From assembly GCA_038247995.1 (NCBI GenBank), contig JBBRUG010000364.1:1-5570 (forward strand): DNA of 5,570 nucleotides, written 5' to 3'. This DNA comes from JBBRUG01 sp038247995 (lineage in GTDB: Bacteria; Chloroflexota; Chloroflexia; Chloroflexales; Chloroflexaceae). Of the stretch, positions 4,915-5,570 are shown piece after piece. A program made the position numbers and the translations under genes. The notes beneath the pieces were generated by a model. It made no database searches and was not told the origin of the DNA. It was given only the letters and a program-made list of their open reading frames with translations. The stretch's first letter is position 1. The number at the start of each line of letters is the position of its first letter.

Positions 4915-5570
4915 TTACGGTGTAACCGATGCCTGGCCAAACCAGAGGAAGCCGTCCGGGGCGGGCGCGTAACCCACCTGGCTACTCCGCCCGATCGTAT
5001 CGCTCATGCGGTACAGGAATACATAGGGGCCGCCGTTCTCGGCCAGCAGTAGTTCCTGAATCTCTTCGTACTGCGCCGCACGCGCTTCGGGGTTCATGTT
5101 CACCGCTGCCTCGCGGATCAGCGTGTCGGCTTGGTCGGCTTCCGGGCCGTTCCAGCCGGTGCGCTGGCGACGATCCGAGCGCTCGGCGAGCACGGCGATC
5201 CACGGGTCGAAGAACGAGTTACCCAGCGCGTCCATGTAGATCTCTTCGTTCGTGCTCGGAACGTAGATCTGCTCGCGGAATGCCGTCAGTTCCATGATCT
5301 GCAGGTCAATGTTCAGACCCACGTCCTGGAGCATCGCCGTGATCGCCTCGGTCACTTCACGCTGCATCGGCCAGGCCGTGGTGGAGTGGAAGGTCAGCGG
5401 ATCGCCGTTGTAGCCTGCCTCGGCCAGCAGTTCGCGCGCCCGCGCCGGGTCGTAGGTGCCGACCTGGTCGTAGAAGCGCTCGCTGGCGCCCAGGGTCGGC
5501 GGGATGATCCGGCTGAGTGTCGGTACAACCGTACCGCCCATTAGATCGACGATCGCCTGGCGGTCGATTG
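4915..5570 (-). CDS. Peptide-type (SBP_bac_5) ABC substrate-binding protein, C-terminal part (cut by window edge)
   Basis: The last 217 residues of an extracytoplasmic solute-binding protein; the start, signal peptide and first lobe lie off the right edge. The frame is open through the edge and begins IDRQAIVDLMGGTVVP, the conserved helix found about two-thirds into family members. An internal ATG at 5541 is therefore not the start. Other family features are YDPARARELLAEAGYNGDPL, GLNIDLQIMEL, and the C-terminal helix NPEARAAQYEEIQELLLAENG followed by PYVFLYRMSDTIGRSSQVGY. It ends normally at APAPDGFLWFGQASVTP. The protein would capture solute outside the membrane and hand it to the two permeases encoded just downstream. 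The class binds oligopeptides, dipeptides, nickel, sugars and other solutes, so cargo is not shown. Confidence 0.92.
   Translation of the reverse strand, partial: IDRQAIVDLMGGTVVPTLSRIIPPTLGASERFYDQVGTYDPARARELLAEAGYNGDPLTFHSTTAWPMQREVTEAITAMLQDVGLNIDLQIMELTAFREQIYVPSTNEEIYMDALGNSFFDPWIAVLAERSDRRQRTGWNGPEADQADTLIREAAVNMNPEARAAQYEEIQELLLAENGGPYVFLYRMSDTIGRSSQVGYAPAPDGFLWFGQASVTP

Noticed and set aside
1..5570. Defence system, mobile element, CRISPR array or RNA gene
   Set aside because: No direct repeats, integrase, transposase, tRNA-like folding or defence domains were seen on either strand. The window is accounted for by transport and metabolic genes.

Overview
The window is a tightly packed stretch of one GC-rich bacterial genome in which all six genes lie on the minus strand, so transcription runs from high to low coordinates. 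High GC at third codon positions, short gaps and OppA/B/C-type transport genes fit a free-living heterotroph. The overall look suggests Chloroflexota or another GC-rich soil or mat bacterium, but nothing here is a lineage marker and that assignment is weak. No rRNA, tRNA, CRISPR, insertion sequence or phage gene was seen.

In transcription order the layout is as follows. (1) The C-terminal part of a peptide-type (SBP_bac_5) substrate-binding protein runs off the right edge (4915-5570). (2) An OppB/DppB-type permease follows (3947-4864). (3) An OppC/DppC-type permease follows (2948-3856). (4) Next is an extended short-chain dehydrogenase/NAD-dependent epimerase (1921-2895). (5) Next is a cyclic amidohydrolase of the hydantoinase/allantoinase/dihydroorotase superfamily with a complete set of metal ligands (493-1881). 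(6) Last is the N-terminal part of a zinc deacylase of the succinylglutamate desuccinylase/aspartoacylase (AstE/AspA) family, which runs off the left edge (1-424). The gaps are 68, 39, 52, 90 and 50 bases, which is what one operon would look like. The ATPase genes that should energise the transporter are not in the window.

Taken together, the genes suggest a catabolic operon. A solute would be captured by the binding protein and imported by the B/C permease pair. It could then be oxidised or epimerised by the NAD-dependent enzyme, opened at a cyclic amide by the amidohydrolase, and deacylated by the AstE-like enzyme. The substrate cannot be read from the sequence.

The most notable non-coding feature is that every intergenic gap holds an inverted repeat on the transcribed strand. 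Two are strong (17 bp and 12 bp perfect stems), and these end 11 and 8 bases before the next start codon, where a Shine-Dalgarno sequence would normally be. None has a following T-run, so they look like operon-internal RNA structures and not classical terminators. I did not find evidence of a wholly new system; the gene content is recognisable, and the RNA structures and the particular enzyme set deserve the second look.
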